Source: Lepeophtheirus salmonis
Lineage: Eukaryota; Arthropoda; Copepoda; Siphonostomatoida; Caligidae
Length of the DNA stretch: 64,000 bases
Direction of reading: 5' to 3'
Assembly: GCF_016086655.4 (NCBI RefSeq)
Contig: NC_052136.2
Location: 15,872,001 to 15,936,000, forward strand
Position numbers and translations under genes: made by a program. Position 1 is the stretch's first letter. Each line of letters starts with the position of its first letter. The notes under the pieces are model-generated. The model saw nothing but the letters and a program-made list of their open reading frames with translations, was not told the origin of the DNA and did no database searches. Below, one piece after another: positions 60,731 through 64,000 of the stretch.

Positions 60731-61395
60731 TAGGGTGCAACATCATAACTTCCTTTTTTTTAAAAGGCAATAAAACAAGTTTTATAGATGAAACACTAGT
60801 ATTTTTGTTTTATAAAGAAAGTATACATTTAAAGTTTTGTTTTAGACAGTGTTGAAAGCTGAACGACGTCTCCCATAGTCCATCCACGGAAAAAAACCAA
60901 ACAATTTCGGTTTTTAATAGCCTTTGGCTCCTTCATTGAGAGTTTTTAGAGAAATAATAATATATATACTCATTAATGATAAGATAATTGGTATTGTATC
61001 TTATTATGAATTTATGGATGATTAGGTAATTAGTAATTGGGAATTCTTCAAAAGATTTTAAAAACGTTGGTTTTTTTAAAATAAATCCGTTTTCAACTAC
61101 AATATTTGGCCAAATTGTACTAATTTAAACTTCTTGTACGATACCAAATCAAATAGCAACAAATTTAGTTATTTGTGTTCAATTAATTTGGCAAATTTTA
61201 AATTATAAAAAAGAATTGAAAAAATATTTTTTTATATCTGATAATTTTAAGTAATTTTCAAAGTTTCGTAAATCCAGCAGAAATGTTTTGTATATTTAAT
61301 AAGTTGGTCCTCGTATATCTAAGAAAAGTTTAAAATCTACAATGAAACTACGACCACTCTGTGACTTCTCTTACCAGTTATGTTCCCGCACCCTG
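60731..61395. mobile_element. 665-bp CAGGGTGC-type TIR element
   Basis: Left end TAGGGTGCAACATCATAACT (60,731 on) and reverse complement of the right end CAGGGTGCGGGAACATAACT (from 61,395) are inverted repeats with TA outside (60,729-60,730 and 61,396-61,397), consistent with Tc1/mariner-type insertion. A less AT-rich patch at 60,850-60,960 reads (plus strand) VLKAERRLP ... SLRVFRE with stops; it may be a transposase relic but I cannot place it. The same end sequence (CACAGGGTGCAGG) occurs at 27.48 kb. Confidence 0.6.
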
Positions 61396-61397
61396 TA

Positions 61398-62440
61398 GAA
61401 AAAACCTTGGTCAACATGTTATAACTCTTCATATAGCCAATATATAATTAATTTTATTTGTAAAGTGAGTGATATATGATACTAAATCAATATTATAATC
61501 TTACTTCTAAATACATAAGTAATAATAAGAAAACCTTATTAATATATTTTTTCAATTCACTGCAAATGTCGTTTTTTCATGATTAATTAACTTTAAATAA
61601 ACATTTTGATTCTAGTTTATTGAAGTGATAATGAAACAAGTAAAAAACTATATATATTATGATTTTTATAGCGTGACCTTTAGATATTGTATAATAAACA
61701 TTAGTGTATGTAGTATGTACCTCCACACCATCTAAGTGAATATTAAGCTATATTAATTTAAAAGATTATTATATTATATAAATATTTATTCAATTTACAG
61801 CTTTTGAATATATTTTTCCCTAATTAGCTTAACATCCGGTTTGACACAATATTATATAAGGATTAAAGTAGACTTGTGTTGAAAATGGTTCGAAGAACGA
61901 TTTCTTACGACTAATTTTGGTTTGATTTTGGTCTCGTCCGTAAATAAATGTATAATTGTTTTCAAAATATAAAACAATTTTTCTTAATCTCACTTGATAG
62001 AAGGATATTCTATCAGTTATCGGAGTCTTACACATTTGAAACACTTTAAACTTCTGATGACATCATTCCTTTGGAATTTTCCGATTTGGAAAAACATATT
62101 ATGTCACTAACAATTTATGTTCAAAATGTCTAGAACAAATTTTAAATGAGATCAATAAAAGTAATTTTGTATGGCAACGATCCACCGGGTTCGCCATATG
62201 TTTTAGTGTATCTATTTTTTTTCTTTCTAAGTAACATTACTCAATATTAATTTCTTGCACTTTGATTAAGCTGTCATATGTTTGTCATACGATACAACAT
62301 TACCTTTATTGTATCCAGCAAACTTTCCTCCAAATAGAAACCGAAAAAAGGCTCGAAATTATGTAATAGCTAGCCAGATAGGCCAATCTACCACTGCTAT
62401 TTATATTTTATCTATTATCATTCTTTTTTCACAATTTACC
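61398..62440. other. AT-rich stretch, no gene
   Basis: Nothing recognisable; the minus frame at 61,829-62,044 has no family features. Confidence 0.5.
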
Positions 62441-62720
62441 GAGTGGTCCATTAAAACTCAACAAAATAAAGTTTATTTTCTTATAATTATAAGAATAAGT
62501 CCGGTATAAGCCCAACTGCGTGGAGTGTGCGAATGGACATATTTATATCAGGTTCAATTCTCATTTTCTCAACTTGTACGTAAGCTAGTAAGCTCAGACT
62601 TGTTTTGTTTTGTAACTAATTGTTATTGTTTTAAAATATTGAAATATAAATTAATTTTAATCACTTAACCTTCATTAATTCTTGAATTTTATAAAATGTA
62701 TAAAATGAACACATACTCCT
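62441..62720 (-). mobile_element. terminal remnant of GGTGGTCC-family mariner
   Basis: GAGTGGTCCATTAAAACTC at 62,441 resembles the family end at 10,500. The segment 62,505-62,700 aligns with the 5' leader and start region of the 36.5-37.2 kb relic in the same orientation (TGGAGTGTGCGAATGG against TGGAGTGTACAAATTG; ATTTTCTCAACTTGTA in both; AGCTCAGACTTG against AGCTCAGGTTTT), and in reverse with 10,530-10,720 (CTAGCTTACGTA). Only ends and leader remain; no transposase domain. The frame at 62,282-62,509 runs through it by chance. Confidence 0.6.
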
Positions 62721-64000
62721 ATATATTTCATAATTTTTTAAATCTTAAATAGTTTGATGTATTTTATTCCATACTGTATAGTAATGTTGCTTCGTAATAT
62801 TGTATTAAAAGTATATCTATACATTTGTGTTTATATATGCTAAAAAACATTTATACATGGAAATAACACAATGACCAATATATATACGACAAGGTAGTAA
62901 CAAAAAATTGTATTCCTGTCCTTAGATAATTTGAATATAAGTATAGTATGACTTACTACTTGTTTGTTATGAAATAGTGGTGATGTATCAAATGATATGG
63001 AGGGGATCAACAGCTGATATAAAAATACAAATATATTATTAACTACTTCTTACAACTAGTCAAATAATTTATTTAATTATATTAATTTTTTTTTTAAATC
63101 ACATAATCTTACAAGGCAAAATTATTAAATATTTATTAATATTATAAAAAAAACAAAAATTAAAATCGAACTTTTTTTAAAGTTGAAATATTAGCAAATG
63201 CAATTGAAAAAAATTTAATTTCCTAATCATGATTTTTCTATGATTAGACCTATTTTGTAGGAACTATATTCAAGATGGACTAATAATTTATTTTTTGAAC
63301 GCTGGAATGTTTCTTATTGATTGTTATTACTTTGAATTTTCATTTATATATTTATTTTATTTGGAAAAGGAACCCCGAATCAAAATAATACTCTACAATC
63401 CTGATTTTTAGAAAAAAAGCTTAAAGGCAAAAAATCATACAATTTAAAATTTTAGTATTGATTTTCTGGTGAATATATGGACAATAATGCATTATGATAA
63501 TTGGTGATAATGGAAAAAAAAATACTTAAAAAAATAAACAAAATAATGATGAATAAAGTTTTAACTGAATTGGACAACCTTTAAAATATAATCGATTTTC
63601 CTCAAATTTAATATGGGATATTTTTATTATAGTGCGACAATTTCTCATTACCTCAGGTTATCGATTTTTACCACTTTAGTTTTGTACCCCCTCTAATGTA
63701 CATATATATGTATTTTTTTCTATTGCATTACTTGATAAATTAAGATGAAAATTTATAACATATGCAATCTTAATTTTACATCTATGTATTATTCATATTC
63801 AAATTACTCATTCTTAACAACCAATCAAGGATTAATTATTGACAATTGTTCTTTGTATCAAAGTAAAAGAAAAGATTATATTCTGTTATACGTGACCTAT
63901 CATATCTTTTAAACAAATATTTTGATGATATGTAGACAAAATTAAACTAGAAACCCTCTCACATATCTCTCATAATCATTAATGATATAAAATTAGTAAA
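62721..64000. other. AT-rich stretch, no gene
   Basis: Nothing recognisable to the end of the window. Confidence 0.5.

Noticed and set aside
62547..62560. GGTTCAATTC string resembling a B box
   Set aside because: Lies in the leader of a mariner remnant; no A box or cloverleaf around it.
1..64000. CRISPR arrays, operons, ribosome binding sites, phage or bacterial genes
   Set aside because: No regularly spaced repeats and no prokaryotic gene organisation; sequence is eukaryotic in character.

Overview
The window is eukaryotic, very AT-rich intergenic or intronic DNA (A/T homopolymers and short microsatellites throughout) with no intact protein-coding gene that I can recognise. What can be read is a dense record of dead DNA transposons. 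At least twelve separate remnants of Tc1/mariner-type transposases, from several families, are present. Their sequences look most like arthropod copies, and the family mix resembles what I remember from parasitic copepods such as the salmon louse (Lepeophtheirus). That assignment is inference, not proof.

Layout. 1-12 kb: a DDE transposase tail (1.75-2.2 kb, minus), a 382-bp collapsed element (5.70-6.08 kb), two related mariner derivatives (7.83-8.55 and 9.89-10.37 kb), a collapsed mariner starting with a GGTGGTCC end (10.5-11.26 kb) and a mariner catalytic fragment (11.74-12.19 kb). 12-22 kb: mostly empty, with one possible host exon at 15.3-15.6 kb and a mariner C-terminus at 18.6 kb. 21.8-23.8 kb: a mellifera-like mariner tail next to a nearly full-length but decayed mariner with terminal inverted repeats. 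24-38 kb: small non-autonomous elements (including a 244-bp hAT-like MITE with an 8-bp target duplication), dispersed repeats, and mariner fragments at 30.4, 36.5-37.2 and 38.1 kb. 38.96-39.95 kb: a Tc1-like element with both ends and TA flanks. 41.1-41.5 kb: a foldback element. 42-53 kb: non-coding dispersed repeats. 53.8-54.2 kb: a collapsed mariner.

The most interesting object is at 54,724-57,153: about 2.43 kb bounded by imperfect inverted repeats of roughly 180 bp, with TA at each outer edge. It holds a decayed gene for a protein family with an NELPLRH-like motif and a CHTQSCERALK-like C-terminal motif. I know this family only as repeated, uncharacterised proteins in arthropod and cnidarian genomes. 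The inverted repeats suggest that the family is carried by a DNA transposon. The gene also appears to keep a 51-bp spliceosomal intron. 59.9-61.4 kb: two more small TIR elements, one with a Tc1 N-terminus. 62.4-62.7 kb: ends of another GGTGGTCC-type mariner.

A second theme is how the copies died. In most families a short element keeps both termini and the first and last parts of the transposase, with the catalytic middle missing. Two non-coding dispersed repeat families (about 13 and 5 recognisable copies) fill much of the remaining space. No CRISPR array, rRNA, convincing tRNA or bacterial-type operon is present.
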